DNA of 64,000 nt from Luteolibacter sp. Y139 (lineage in GTDB: Bacteria; Verrucomicrobiota; Verrucomicrobiia; Verrucomicrobiales; Akkermansiaceae): NCBI RefSeq assembly GCF_038066715.1, contig NZ_JBBUKT010000014.1, forward strand, positions 62,001-126,000, read 5' to 3'. The notes beneath the pieces were generated by a model. That model was not told the DNA's origin. It did not search any database and saw only the letters and a program-made list of their open reading frames with translations. Shown here in pieces: positions 1 to 11,936 of the stretch; the first letter of the stretch is position 1, and every line of letters begins with the position of its first letter. The translations under genes were made by a program, and so were the position numbers.

Positions 1-896
1 ACATCCACAAGCGCTTCTACGAGGCCGGCTCGGATATCTGCGAAACGAACACCTTCTCCGCGACCTCCATCGCGCAGAGCGAGTTCTTCGTCGATGACCC
101 GCGCGAGCACGGCGGCATCAAGGACCCCGAGTTCTTCCAGAAGATCATGGACGATCCGATGCTCCGCGAACTCGCGTGGGAGCTGAATGTCCAGTCATCG
201 CTCCTCTGCCGCAAGTGGGCGGACAACATCGGCAGCGACACCGGCATCAAGCGCTACGTCGCCGGAGCCATCGGGCCGCTTACGGTTTCCCTGAGCACCT
301 CGCCGGACGCGAACGACGCGGGCTTCCGCACCGTGACCTTCGATCAGGTGAAGGAAGACTACACCCGCCAGGTCCGCGCCCTGATCGAAGGCGGCTGCGA
401 CATCCTGATGGTGGAAACGATCTTCGACGCCCTGAACGCGAAAGCCGCCCTCGTCGCGATCCAGGAAGTCTTCGATGCCGATGGCCTGAAGCTCCCCATC
501 ATCGTCAGCGCCGCCGTCGGCCGTGGCGGCGAAACCATGATCTCCGCCCAGAAGGTCGAAGCCATGTGGAATGCCGTCGCCCACGTCAATCCACTCGCCG
601 TCGGCCTGAACTGCTCGCTCGGCCCCGACCTGATGAAGCCGCACTTGGAAGAACTGGCAAAGGTCTCCGCGAGCCACATCTCCTGTTACCCGAACGCCGG
701 CCTGCCTAACCCGCTCGCACCGACCGGCTTCGACCTTGAGCCGCCGCACATGAATGCCTACATGAAGGAGTTCGCCTTAGACGGCCTCCTGAACCTCGCC
801 GGTGGCTGCTGCGGCAACACTCCCGAACACGTCGCCGCCATCGCCGAAGGCGTGAAGGGCATCGCCCCGCGCGAAGTGCCCGTGGTAGAGGATTGA
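1..896 (+). CDS. metH: Homocysteine S-methyltransferase half of cobalamin-dependent methionine synthase (5' truncated by window)
   Basis: The reading frame is open from base 3 to the TGA at 894-896; the start lies left of the window. The product carries the homocysteine-binding zinc barrel of MetH: the first visible residues include EAGSDICETNTFSAT, typical of the N-terminal barrel. The zinc ligands are a Cys in GLNCSLGP and the pair in GGCCGNTPEHV near the C-terminus. The domain transfers the methyl group from methylcobalamin to homocysteine in the cytoplasm. In many Bacteroidota and Verrucomicrobiota this domain is a separate polypeptide, and the pterin, cobalamin and reactivation domains follow here at 1417. 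The gene ends inside the left inverted repeat of the cassette that separates the two halves. Function is secure; only the N-terminus is missing. Confidence 0.93.
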   Translation, partial: IHKRFYEAGSDICETNTFSATSIAQSEFFVDDPREHGGIKDPEFFQKIMDDPMLRELAWELNVQSSLLCRKWADNIGSDTGIKRYVAGAIGPLTVSLSTSPDANDAGFRTVTFDQVKEDYTRQVRALIEGGCDILMVETIFDALNAKAALVAIQEVFDADGLKLPIIVSAAVGRGGETMISAQKVEAMWNAVAHVNPLAVGLNCSLGPDLMKPHLEELAKVSASHISCYPNAGLPNPLAPTGFDLEPPHMNAYMKEFALDGLLNLAGGCCGNTPEHVAAIAEGVKGIAPREVPVVED

Positions 897-1404
897 ACGA
901 ACCGCGGAGACGCAGAGATCGCGGAGGTAAACGCTGAGATTTTTGACCGAGATGGCGACCAAAGAGGATCTGAACCGACTTTCAGGAGTCATCATTGATG
1001 CGGCCATCGAGGTTCACCGTGAAATGGGTCCGGGATTGCTTGAACGAGTCTACGAGGCCTCTTTAGCGAAAGAACTCTTGTCGCGAGGAATTTCATCAAT
1101 CCAACAGCTTCCCCAGCCGGTCATCTACAAGGGCGAAGCATTGGAAGATGAAGGCTATCGAATCGATCTCTTGGTTGAAAACTCGGTCATCGTCGAGCTG
1201 AAGACGGTGGCACAGCTTCTCCCCATCCACGAATGCCAGCTACTCACCTACCTCCGGCTCTCAGGTAAGCACCTCGGCCTCCTGATCAATTTTCACGTCC
1301 CGCTGCTGAAAGACGGGATCAAACGCCTCGTCCACCAGTTCCCTTTCGAGTAATACATACCTCCGCGATCTCCTCTGCGACCTCTGCGCCTCCGCGGTTC
1401 GTTC
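895..1404. mobile_element. Inverted-repeat-bounded GxxExxY cassette inserted between the metH halves
   Basis: The outer ends are a perfect 15-bp inverted repeat, GAACGAACCGCGGAG at 895-909 and its complement at 1390-1404. A second matched block, GATCGCGGAGGTA at 917-929, is complementary to 1358-1370. The right arm is 12 bp longer than the left because of an extra purine-rich stretch. The enclosed segment holds only the GxxExxY gene, whose stop codon lies 4 bp before the right repeat. The left repeat overlaps the last two bases of the upstream metH stop codon, and the right one ends 12 bp before the downstream metH start. No transposase is inside, so if this is a mobile unit it would be non-autonomous; mobility is an inference. 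Confidence 0.6.
952..1353 (+). CDS. GxxExxY family protein
   Basis: This is a small protein of about 133 residues matching the GxxExxY family (PDDEXK_3-like). The naming motif is visible as GPGLLERVYEASL, with G, E and Y in register. It is followed by the conserved core YRIDLLVENSVIVELKTV, whose D...E-x-K pattern resembles a PD-(D/E)XK nuclease site. The biochemical role of the family is not established. ATG 952 is chosen; an in-frame TTG at 943 would add three residues, and neither has a convincing ribosome-binding site. The gene sits alone between inverted repeats and has no obvious link with methionine synthesis. Family assignment is confident, function unknown. Confidence 0.85.
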   Translation: MATKEDLNRLSGVIIDAAIEVHREMGPGLLERVYEASLAKELLSRGISSIQQLPQPVIYKGEALEDEGYRIDLLVENSVIVELKTVAQLLPIHECQLLTYLRLSGKHLGLLINFHVPLLKDGIKRLVHQFPFE

Positions 1405-1416
1405 CATTCACCAGCC

Positions 1417-4182
<2,766 letters not shown>

Positions 4183-4215
4183 TGGCGGGAGCAGGCGGAA
4201 TGGCAGATTGAAAGG

Positions 4216-4249
4216 ACCGCGGCTCTCTGATAGAGAGCCCGCGGTTTCC
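4216..4249 (+). terminator. Hairpin terminator after metH
   Basis: A strong stem, 4216-4228 paired with 4233-4245 around a GATA loop with one bulged G, is followed by TTTCCT. It lies 33 bp past the metH stop and before the next gene on the same strand. It probably ends the methionine synthase transcript, although the T tract is short. Confidence 0.6.
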
Positions 4250-4280
4250 TCACCTTTCAACGTCGCCCCTTCCTTTCGAA

Positions 4281-5738
4281 ATGAAAGCATCGCTTCCCCT
4301 CCTTCCGTTCGTCCTCTTCTCCAGCGCCTGGGCCATTGAATCCCCGCCGGGCTACTACAACGACGGGGTAAACATATTCCCAGCGCCCGCCGGGACCTAC
4401 GTCTCCACGGCGAATTCCACGGCCACCACTCCTTGCCCCGTCGGCTACTACACTCCGGTCGCAGGCATGAGCGCCCCGATCCCCGCGAGCCCCGGCTACT
4501 TCGTCTCCGTCTCCGGCTCGGCCTCGCAGACTCCTGCTCCGGCCGGTAGCTATTCCAGCGGCACTGCTTCCACTTCTGCCACACCTTGCAGCCCCGGCTA
4601 CTACACCCCGTTCGCAGGCATGAGTTCTCCCATCGCCGCGAGCCCCGGCTACTACGTGTCAGATACCTCGGCCACCAAGCAGTTGGCGGTTCCGGCAGGT
4701 AGCACGTCATCATCCGATGGAGCTTCTTCCTACACCCCGGCGATCATCGGAACCTATGCCCCGGTGGAAGGAATGCGATCCTCAATCCCGGCCTCACCCG
4801 GCTACTTCGTTTCGACCGTGGGATCCTCATCTCAGACCCCGGCCCCGGCAGGAAGATTCGTAAGCACGTCTGGAGCGAGCTCTTCCACGCCCTGCAACCC
4901 CGGCTCCTACACGCCTTCGATTGGCATGCAGGCATCCATCCTCGCCAGCCCCGGCTACTGCGTCCCTTCACCCAGTTCTTCCTCACAGACTCCTGCCCTG
5001 CCAGGATCGATCTCCTCGTCACCCGGCTTGGCCACCGCCTCCACCGTGCCGGCCGGCAGCTATGCCCCGGTCGGCGGCATGCAGGCCGCCATCCCCGCAT
5101 CTCCGGGCTACTACGTGTCTTCCTCCGGTTCTTCTTCGCAAACTCCTGCGCCCGCTGGCAGCTTCGTGGCGACCGCCGGGTCCGCGACCCATACACCGGC
5201 ATCGATAGGTCACTACGTGCCACTGCCCGGCATGAGCGGCCAACTGGAAGCACCTCTCGGTCACTACGTGAGCGTCACTGGAGCCACCTCGTTCGAACGG
5301 GCAAATCCCGGGTTCTACGTGCCATCCACCGGCTCTGCATCTCAATTCCCAGCCATGCCCGGCACCTATGTGCCCCTGTCAGGAGCATCACAAGCCATTC
5401 CCGCCCCCATCGGCACCTACGTGCCGCAGAGCGCGTCCTCCTTCGCCATCCCCGCGCCTGCCGGCTACACGACCTATGTCGCCGGCTCGACCTTCTTCCA
5501 AGCGATCCCCGACATCCAACTCACCGCCTACACCCTCAATCCCGGCGGCAGCAGCAGCTTCTCCTTCACCACCGCCAGCGGCCAAACCTACGGCATCTTC
5601 ATGAGCGACAATCTCAATGACTGGATTGAGATCGAAAGCGTGCCCGGCACAGGCAGCGTGGTCACGAAATCCATCGCCGCGCCAGGACCGGGATCACTGA
5701 AGCGCTTCTTCCGCATCGTGGCGACACCGACGCCTTGA
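4281..5738 (+). CDS. Secreted protein with 21 tandem 17-residue repeats
   Basis: The 485-residue product begins with a signal peptide ending near SSAWA. From about residue 40 it consists of at least 21 consecutive units of exactly 17 residues, pattern A-x-[PA]-G-x-Y-V-x-x-x-G-x-S-x-x-x-P (for example ASPGYYVSSSGSSSQTP). In the first two thirds every third unit carries GM near position 11-12, giving a 51-residue super-period. A C-terminal module of about 75 residues (SDNLNDWIEIESVPG ... KRFFRIVA) resembles the terminal domain common on verrucomicrobial secreted proteins. Scattered Cys residues recall eukaryotic GCC2/GCC3 repeats. It is likely extracellular or surface-bound; no catalytic site is visible. 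The role is unknown, and adhesion or structure is only a guess. Confidence 0.85.
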   Translation: MKASLPLLPFVLFSSAWAIESPPGYYNDGVNIFPAPAGTYVSTANSTATTPCPVGYYTPVAGMSAPIPASPGYFVSVSGSASQTPAPAGSYSSGTASTSATPCSPGYYTPFAGMSSPIAASPGYYVSDTSATKQLAVPAGSTSSSDGASSYTPAIIGTYAPVEGMRSSIPASPGYFVSTVGSSSQTPAPAGRFVSTSGASSSTPCNPGSYTPSIGMQASILASPGYCVPSPSSSSQTPALPGSISSSPGLATASTVPAGSYAPVGGMQAAIPASPGYYVSSSGSSSQTPAPAGSFVATAGSATHTPASIGHYVPLPGMSGQLEAPLGHYVSVTGATSFERANPGFYVPSTGSASQFPAMPGTYVPLSGASQAIPAPIGTYVPQSASSFAIPAPAGYTTYVAGSTFFQAIPDIQLTAYTLNPGGSSSFSFTTASGQTYGIFMSDNLNDWIEIESVPGTGSVVTKSIAAPGPGSLKRFFRIVATPTP

Positions 5739-5757
5739 GCGTTCTACACGCCGAACT

Positions 5758-6087
5758 TCATTTCCTAACCGCCGCTGCAAAAGCGACGGCTAGGAAAGCC
5801 AGAGACGCATTTCCGAGCAGTTTCGCCCCACCAATCCGGAGATCCGCCGAGATAAACGCCTCCTTGTAGGAGTCCAACGCTTCAACGTGCCTGTTCTTTG
5901 TAGCATCCGCCTCGAGGGAGGATGCGGTCTCCGGCAATTGCTCAACCGCAAGCTCTGCCCTTCCCAGCGAAACTCCCGCTCGTCCCAGTGAGTGAAGACG
6001 ACCATTGGAATCGCTCGAGTTGATGTTCGAGGCCACCATGCAGACAACTGCAAATATTCCGGCAACGATTGCCACGACTCTTCTCAT
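5758..6087 (-). CDS. Small hypothetical membrane protein
   Basis: A protein of 109 residues from ATG 6087, or 128 from a TTG at 6144 that overlaps the parE stop. It has a hydrophobic segment right at the N-terminus (VVAIVAGIFAVVCMVAS) and another at the C-terminus (ASLAFLAVAFAAAV), with a polar helical middle. It is therefore either a two-pass membrane protein or an anchored one. It follows the topoisomerase gene closely on the same strand and is convergent with the repeat protein, 20 bp from its stop. I recognise no family. Opposite-strand frames here look like shadows. Confidence 0.5.
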   Translation of the reverse strand: MRRVVAIVAGIFAVVCMVASNINSSDSNGRLHSLGRAGVSLGRAELAVEQLPETASSLEADATKNRHVEALDSYKEAFISADLRIGGAKLLGNASLAFLAVAFAAAVRK

Positions 6088-6140
6088 CGCCAGCAGCGTC
6101 ACGGGATCCGCGTTGGCAGGCAAGGCGGATCCCTTACGGG

Positions 6141-7988
6141 TCAAGCCACCTGCCGGTCCACATTGACGCGCAGGTGCTCCACGATGAAGTCCTGCCGGTC
6201 CGGCGTGTTCTTGCCCATGTAGAAGGCGAGCAGTTCCTTGGTCCCCTTGCCTTCCTCAAACTCGACGTGATCGAGCCGCATGTCCGCGCCGATCATGAAC
6301 TTGAACTCATCCGGCGAGATTTCGCCGAGGCCCTTGAAGCGGGTGATCTCGGCATTCTTGCCCAGCTTGGCGAGAGCCTTCACCCGCGCCTCCTCGTCGT
6401 AGCAATAGATCGTCTCTTTCTTGTTACGCACACGGAACAGCGGCGTCTGAAGGATGTGAAGGTGTCCCTCGCGAATGATCTCCGGGAAGAACTGTAGGAA
6501 GAACGTCAGCAGCAGCAGACGGATGTGCATGCCATCCACGTCGGCATCGGTCGCGATGACGACCTTGTTATAGCGTAGCTCCGCGATGCCATCCTCGATG
6601 CCGAGCGCCGCTTGGAGCAGGGCGAACTCCTCGTTCTCGTAAACGATCTTCTTGGCGAGGCCGAAGGTATTGAGCGGCTTGCCTCGCAAGGAGAACACGG
6701 CCTGCGTTTCCACATCGCGGCTCTTCGTGATCGAACCGGAAGCGGAGTCGCCCTCGGTGATGAAAAGCGTGCTATCGAGTCGCTGCTTGTGCTTCGAGTC
6801 CAGATGCGCACGGCAATCGCGCAGCTTCTTGTTATGAACCTTCGCCTGACGGGCGCGCTCGCGGGCAATCTTCTGGATGCCCTTCAGATCCTTGCGCTCG
6901 CGCTCGGCGGCCATGATGCGCTTCTGGATCGCCTCGGCCACCTTCGGATGCTTGTGCAGGTGGTTGTCCAGGTGCTGCTTGAGGAAGTTGCCGACGAAGG
7001 TCCGGATCGACTCGCCGTTCGGAGTCATCGCGGCAGATCCCAGCTTGGTCTTGGTCTGCGATTCGAACACCGGCTCCTCCACACGCACCACGATCGCCGC
7101 TTCGATACCGGCACGGATGTCCGCCGGATCATACTGCTTCTTGTAGAAGGTGCGGATGGCATTCACGAAGCCCTCTCGGAAAGCCTGCAAGTGCGTGCCT
7201 CCCTGAGTGGTGTTCTGGCCGTTGACGAAAGTATAGTATTCCTCGCCGCTTTCGACCGTGTGGGTAAAGGCGACCTCGATATCCTTGCCCTTGAGGTGGA
7301 TCGGCTCATAGAGCGCCTCGCTGTCCATTTCCTCACGGAGCAGGTCGAGCAGGCCGTCCTTCGATTTGAACTTCTTGCCGTTGAAGATCAGCGTCAGCCC
7401 TGGATTCAGATAGCTGTAGTAGCGACACATCTTCTCAACGAAGGCGTCCTTGAACTTCGACTTCGCCGGGAAAATCGAGCGGTCGATGTCAAACGCGAGC
7501 CGCGTGCCGGAGGGCGCCTCCTCACTGCGCGGATACTTCATGTCCACGGTCACCTGTCCCTTCGAGAACTCGATCGCCTTGGTCTGCCCTTCGCGCCACG
7601 CCTGGATCTCGAAGAAACCGGACAGCGCATTCACCGCCTTGATACCGACACCGTTGAGGCCCACGGATTTCTTGAACGCCTCGCTGTCGTACTTCGCACC
7701 CGTATTGATCTGGGCAGCGCAGTCGAAAAGCTTCCCGAGCGGGATGCCACGGCCGAAGTCGCGGACCTCCACACGGCCTTCCTCATCGATGTCGATGCGG
7801 ATCTCCTTGCCGTGCCCCATGATGTGCTCGTCGATCGAGTTATCGATGACCTCCTTGAGCAGGATGTAGATCCCATCGTCGGCCGAAGAGCCGTCACCGA
7901 GCTTGCCGATGTACATCCCCGGCCGCAGCCGGATGTGTTCGCGCCAATCGAGGGATTTGATGCTGTCTTCGGTATATTCGGCGGCCAT
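6141..7988 (-). CDS. parE: DNA topoisomerase IV subunit B (ParE/GyrB family)
   Basis: The 615-residue product is a type IIA topoisomerase ATPase subunit. It shows the GHKL site ([32 protein letters not shown]), the transducer lysine region (QTKTKLGS), and the TOPRIM elements EGDSASGS and [17 protein letters not shown] DADVDGMHI. The SASGS form and the '[14 protein letters not shown]' stretch are like Bacteroidota-type ParE rather than canonical GyrB (EGDSAGGS). With the A subunit it would decatenate or relax DNA at ATP cost; no parC lies in the window. ATG 7988 is preferred, being preceded by GAAAGA at a suitable distance; an ORF extension to 8060 lacks homology-like sequence. Confidence 0.93.
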   Translation of the reverse strand: MAAEYTEDSIKSLDWREHIRLRPGMYIGKLGDGSSADDGIYILLKEVIDNSIDEHIMGHGKEIRIDIDEEGRVEVRDFGRGIPLGKLFDCAAQINTGAKYDSEAFKKSVGLNGVGIKAVNALSGFFEIQAWREGQTKAIEFSKGQVTVDMKYPRSEEAPSGTRLAFDIDRSIFPAKSKFKDAFVEKMCRYYSYLNPGLTLIFNGKKFKSKDGLLDLLREEMDSEALYEPIHLKGKDIEVAFTHTVESGEEYYTFVNGQNTTQGGTHLQAFREGFVNAIRTFYKKQYDPADIRAGIEAAIVVRVEEPVFESQTKTKLGSAAMTPNGESIRTFVGNFLKQHLDNHLHKHPKVAEAIQKRIMAAERERKDLKGIQKIARERARQAKVHNKKLRDCRAHLDSKHKQRLDSTLFITEGDSASGSITKSRDVETQAVFSLRGKPLNTFGLAKKIVYENEEFALLQAALGIEDGIAELRYNKVVIATDADVDGMHIRLLLLTFFLQFFPEIIREGHLHILQTPLFRVRNKKETIYCYDEEARVKALAKLGKNAEITRFKGLGEISPDEFKFMIGADMRLDHVEFEEGKGTKELLAFYMGKNTPDRQDFIVEHLRVNVDRQVA

Positions 7989-8134
7989 GGCGATCTTTCG
8001 GGAATCCTGAAGACCCGCCGCCCAGCTGGCAAGCGCGAGCTCCCCATCAAGGCAATCCATCCTTTTTCAAAAACTTGCGGATTCCTCCGCAAATCGAGAG
8101 CGATCCGTCCCAAATGCGAGAACTCCCACCCCAT

Positions 8135-10513
8135 TCACTCCAACCCCGCCTGCAACAAATCCCAGCGCCGCTTGAAGGCCGGATAGCTGGATGCGAGGCT
8201 CTCGCCCGCCTTCTTCCCCCGTGCCGGATCCCCGGCCAATAGGTCGAAGGCGATCGCCTGCTCATGGCGGCGCAGGCGCTCCAGTTCGCTGGTTTCGCTC
8301 TTCACCAGTTGCCGGTGCAGCTCGATCACGCTGTCGGGGGAAACCTCGGCCCATTCGACATCACGCGGCGAACCGGTGGCATCCAGGATCTTGATCCCGC
8401 CGCTGCGAGTGCCAGTGATGTGGTCGAGCTTGGTGTGGTCGCGCAGCTCCAGCACCACGCCTTCCGGCGGAGCAGCGAGCTTATCCTCCAGATCACCGAG
8501 AAAGGACGCTGCCGCCTCAGCCAATAGCAGCAAGGCGGAAACGCGAGGCTCGCCGGCCTTGTCCGGGAAGCCCGAAGATTTGATGGCCGCAGCAGCTTCA
8601 GCGAAATGACAGGCCGCAGCGGTTTTGCGAACCTGCACCAGCGGGTCTCCGGCGGGTGGCGTTGGCGGTGGATCTTCGGACGGAGCGACAGGACTCCCCC
8701 CGCCCAGCAACCGGGCGTGCTTCTCCAGATCCAGCTGCAAAGCGCGCAGATTGAAGCGCGCGCGACCCTTCGTCTTCAGCGAGGCATGGACAGCGTGGAG
8801 CTCATCGGCCAAGCCACGGCAAGCGTCCGCACTATCGGGAAACTTCTCCGGGATCGCGGACCGCAGCTTTTCCGCATCACTCAGGTAGCCGCGCAGGATT
8901 TCCTGATAGGAGGCCACCCAGGCATCGGCTCCCTTTGGCTCGGCGGCGAGCACTGCCTTGAAGTGCGGCAGGGCGAGATCCGGCATCCCGTGCTCCCAAT
9001 TCCTCAAGCCGGCAATCATCGCGATCAGCAAGGCCGGCCCGGTCGGAGCAGGAGACTCCGCACTCCACGCCACAGGGCGCAGCCCGGAAACCTTGTCCAA
9101 GCCATCTAACAAAAACTCACGGTTGTTCTCGGCGATGCCAGCGGCACCCTTGATGTGCTCGGCAGCATCGCCCGCATCCTTCCGCGCCTGCTCGCTCTTG
9201 CCATCGAGATAGGAGGCGATCACCGCCTCGCCGGCAGCCCAGGAACCGGTCGGCTCGAGCACGCCGGCCTGATCGCGGACTTCCGCAAAAAGCGTCCGCG
9301 CCTTGGTGTAGTCGCTGGATCTCAGCGATTCGCCTGCCGAGCGATAGGCGGAGCTGATACGCGCGCTATTGTCGCCACCCGATGGATCGACCGCCACGGG
9401 AGTCGGGCTGGTCCCGCCTTGTGAAATCTGCGGCTTCGGTTCCTCACGGGTCACCCACCATCCGGCGAAGCCGAGCGCCCCTAGGATCAAGGCGGCGGCG
9501 ACCCCGAGTCCGATCTTTTCACCGATATTCGAGCCACGCCTGGAACCATTCCCGGCCTTCACAGGAGGAGCTGCGGCACCACTCGCAAGACGCTGGCGAG
9601 CAGCCTCCAGCGCGGCCAATAGATCATCGTAAGAACGGAAACGCTGCGCCGGATCATGGGCCATCGCCCGATCCACCACGGCGCAGGTCTCGGCACTCAG
9701 CCACGGCGCGGCCTTAGCCAGCGGCAGGATCTTCTTTTTGACCTCCCGCAGCTTGTTGGTGTCCATCGACTCCTCATTGCACGGCGGCTTTCCGGCCAGC
9801 GCGTGGTAGAGAGTGGCGCCAAAGGCATACATGTCCGAGCGGAAGTCCTCCGGCAGCCCCTCGATCGTCTCGGGCGGCACATAATAGGGCGTCGCCCAGA
9901 TTTCAGTGGCCTGCGCCTTGCCGCCCTTGGTGACGAGGGCGAGGCCGAAATCGACGATCTTCGCGTTCCCGGCACCATCCAGCAGGATGTTGCCCGGCTT
10001 CATGTCGCGATGGATCAGGCCGGCCGCCTGCGCAGCCTTCAGACCGGCGGCCACTTGGATTGCCAGCGGCAGCATTTCCGCCTCCGGGATCGACCCGCGC
10101 TCGCGGATGTGATGCTCGAAATGCCCGCCGGGCACGAGTTCCATCGCGATGTAAAATCGCCCGAAGGCCCGCCCCGTCGTGAAGACACGCACCACATGCG
10201 GATGGCTGAAGGACGCCGTGATCCGCGCCTCTTCCTCGAAAGCCGCGATCCGCTTGTTATCGCTGCCGTATTCCTCGTTCAGGATCTTGACGATCACCTC
10301 GCGGTTGAGGGTGTTGTCCTGCGCCATGAAGACCACGCTCATGCCACCGATCGCGTGACGCTTCATCAGCGTGTAGGGGCCGAACTCCCGCTTCACCCGC
10401 GTGTGCTTCCCGCAGTTCGGGCACTCCACATTCGAAAATGGGGCAACCTCGCTCACGTCCATCGACGTCCCACAGGCGTGGCAATAAGCGATCTCCAGTT
10501 CCCCCTCCGGCAT
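8135..10513 (-). CDS. Zinc-ribbon Ser/Thr protein kinase with extracytoplasmic C-terminal region
   Basis: The 792-residue product starts with a C-x2-C ... C-x2-C zinc ribbon (CHACG at 11-15, CPNCG at 31-35). A Hanks-type kinase domain follows at ~45-320, with Lys76 in VIVKIL, HRDMKPGN (Asp170) and DFGLA (Asp188). A membrane segment (GVAAALILGALGFAGWW) comes after an Ala-rich linker. The last ~400 residues are helical and TPR-like, with a short all-beta stretch near the end. The layout suggests a transmembrane signalling kinase with an outer sensor half. ATG 10513 is chosen because the zinc ribbon begins just after it; upstream in-frame sequence is the antisense of the next gene. Divergent from the pseudouridine synthase, 25 bp away. 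Confidence 0.9.
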   Translation of the reverse strand: MPEGELEIAYCHACGTSMDVSEVAPFSNVECPNCGKHTRVKREFGPYTLMKRHAIGGMSVVFMAQDNTLNREVIVKILNEEYGSDNKRIAAFEEEARITASFSHPHVVRVFTTGRAFGRFYIAMELVPGGHFEHHIRERGSIPEAEMLPLAIQVAAGLKAAQAAGLIHRDMKPGNILLDGAGNAKIVDFGLALVTKGGKAQATEIWATPYYVPPETIEGLPEDFRSDMYAFGATLYHALAGKPPCNEESMDTNKLREVKKKILPLAKAAPWLSAETCAVVDRAMAHDPAQRFRSYDDLLAALEAARQRLASGAAAPPVKAGNGSRRGSNIGEKIGLGVAAALILGALGFAGWWVTREEPKPQISQGGTSPTPVAVDPSGGDNSARISSAYRSAGESLRSSDYTKARTLFAEVRDQAGVLEPTGSWAAGEAVIASYLDGKSEQARKDAGDAAEHIKGAAGIAENNREFLLDGLDKVSGLRPVAWSAESPAPTGPALLIAMIAGLRNWEHGMPDLALPHFKAVLAAEPKGADAWVASYQEILRGYLSDAEKLRSAIPEKFPDSADACRGLADELHAVHASLKTKGRARFNLRALQLDLEKHARLLGGGSPVAPSEDPPPTPPAGDPLVQVRKTAAACHFAEAAAAIKSSGFPDKAGEPRVSALLLLAEAAASFLGDLEDKLAAPPEGVVLELRDHTKLDHITGTRSGGIKILDATGSPRDVEWAEVSPDSVIELHRQLVKSETSELERLRRHEQAIAFDLLAGDPARGKKAGESLASSYPAFKRRWDLLQAGLE

Positions 10514-10537
10514 GACTGAGGCTATCCTACGCACGGT

Positions 10538-11545
10538 TTGGCTGGAAACTTCATTTTCGCGAAGGATTCCGCCGCGGTTGACAGCGCCGGTCCCCCGCCC
10601 CGACGCTCCGCGCCCGTGGAACTCCGTGTGGACAGCGATGCCGGCACCCGCCTCGACGCCTATTTGGCGGCGCGGATCCCGGAGCTTTCCCGCTCCCGCA
10701 TTCAGGAGCTGATCCGCGAGCAATTCATCCTGCGCAATGGCCAGCCGGCCAAGCCGCGCGACTCCGTGGCCGTCGGCGATGCGCTCAGAATCGCCATCCC
10801 CGAAGCCGTCCCCGCCGAGGCCCAGCCGCAGGACATCCCGCTCAACATCCTCTTCGAAGACGACCAACTCGTGGTGCTCGACAAGGAGAGCGGCATCGTC
10901 GTCCACCCCGCCGCGGGAAATCCCGATGGCACCCTGGTGAATGCCCTCCTCCACCACTGCCAAGGCCGGCTCTCCGGCATCGGCGGTGTCGAGCGGCCGG
11001 GCATCGTCCATCGCCTCGACAAGGACACCTCCGGGTGCATGGTCGTCGCCAAGACCGACCTCGCCCACCACTCGCTCACCGAGCAATTCTCCGGGCGCAC
11101 GATGGAAAAGCTCTACCTCGCCGTGGCGCAGGGCATTCCGAATCCTCAGCAAGGCACCGTCTTCACTCACATCGGCCGCCATCCGGTGAACCGCCAGAAG
11201 ATGGCCGTGGTCAATCCCCCCGGTGGCAAGACCGCCATCACCGACTACGAAGTTCTCTCCATCGACCGCTCCACCGGTTCGTCGATGGTGCTATGCCACC
11301 TGCATACCGGCCGCACCCACCAGATCCGCGTGCATCTCTTGCACCTAGGCTGCCCGCTCGTCGGCGACCCCATCTACGCCAAGCCGGAGAAACAAAAGGC
11401 CAAGCCCGGCCGCCTGATGCTACACGCCTGGCGCCTGCAGTTCGATCATCCCGTCACCAAGGAGCGGATGAAATTTGAAGCCGCGATCCCGCCGGAATAC
11501 ACACCGTGGCTGCAGATGTTAGACCACCCTCTCCCCTTAGCCTGA
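10538..11545 (+). CDS. rluD: RluA/RluD-family pseudouridine synthase
   Basis: The product (335 residues from TTG 10538) has an N-terminal S4 RNA-binding domain (RLDAYLAARIPELSRSRIQ) and an RluA/D catalytic domain. The catalytic motif is HRLDKDTSG with Asp161. GRTHQIRVHL and PIYAKPEK complete the family signature. It should convert specific uridines in 23S rRNA helix 69 or tRNA to pseudouridine. The start is uncertain: GTG 10616 gives a product starting just before the S4 domain and may be the true one. The target (RluD versus RluA/C) cannot be fixed from sequence. The next small gene begins 6 bp after the stop and is probably co-transcribed. Confidence 0.92.
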   Translation: MAGNFIFAKDSAAVDSAGPPPRRSAPVELRVDSDAGTRLDAYLAARIPELSRSRIQELIREQFILRNGQPAKPRDSVAVGDALRIAIPEAVPAEAQPQDIPLNILFEDDQLVVLDKESGIVVHPAAGNPDGTLVNALLHHCQGRLSGIGGVERPGIVHRLDKDTSGCMVVAKTDLAHHSLTEQFSGRTMEKLYLAVAQGIPNPQQGTVFTHIGRHPVNRQKMAVVNPPGGKTAITDYEVLSIDRSTGSSMVLCHLHTGRTHQIRVHLLHLGCPLVGDPIYAKPEKQKAKPGRLMLHAWRLQFDHPVTKERMKFEAAIPPEYTPWLQMLDHPLPLA

Positions 11546-11551
11546 CCCACC

Positions 11552-11818
11552 ATGGACGAAGACGCCTTTTTCCAAGACCTGCTCAATGCCGTGGAGCAGC
11601 AGCTCATCGCGCCCCAGACGAAATACGTCGCGAAGACCCTTGAGCGTCTTACCTCAAAGGGAATGAGCCCCGAGGACGCGAAGGAAAGAATCGCCGCCTG
11701 CCTCGGCGAGGAAACCGACGCCATGTGGCGAAGCAAACGCGGTTTCGATGAGAAGAGCTATCGCGAGAAGCTCGATGCAATTGACGCGTCAGAGCGATTT
11801 GCAGACGAGGAGGAGTAG
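11552..11818 (+). CDS. Small acidic helical protein downstream of rluD
   Basis: An 88-residue, strongly charged, predicted all-helical protein (MDEDAFFQDLLNAVEQQL ... ASERFADEEE). It has no signal peptide or membrane segment. The ATG is 6 bp after the pseudouridine synthase stop, so the two form an operon. Codon use matches its neighbours and the competing frames have no family features, which supports it being real. I do not recognise the family; the linkage suggests a cytoplasmic role possibly tied to RNA modification or ribosomes. Confidence 0.75.
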   Translation: MDEDAFFQDLLNAVEQQLIAPQTKYVAKTLERLTSKGMSPEDAKERIAACLGEETDAMWRSKRGFDEKSYREKLDAIDASERFADEEE

Positions 11819-11936
11819 CTGGCGCTGGCCGAAGAGAACCAATGCCATTCCCGCCAGACGCCTGGGTCCTGGCAGCAGCCAACTGCCTTGTCATGATGCT
11901 TAATTTTGCTTAAGCAACGTGGACCACCCTTAAAAC

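Noticed and set aside
6612-8186. Long plus-strand frame opposite parE, and similar long frames opposite gspE, pstC and the DUF1549 genes
   Set aside because: High GC codon bias leaves the antisense frame open; products lack motifs and are Arg/His-rich or of biased composition.
10514-11182. In-frame extension of the kinase gene
   Set aside because: It is antisense to the pseudouridine synthase; the zinc ribbon begins right after ATG 10513.
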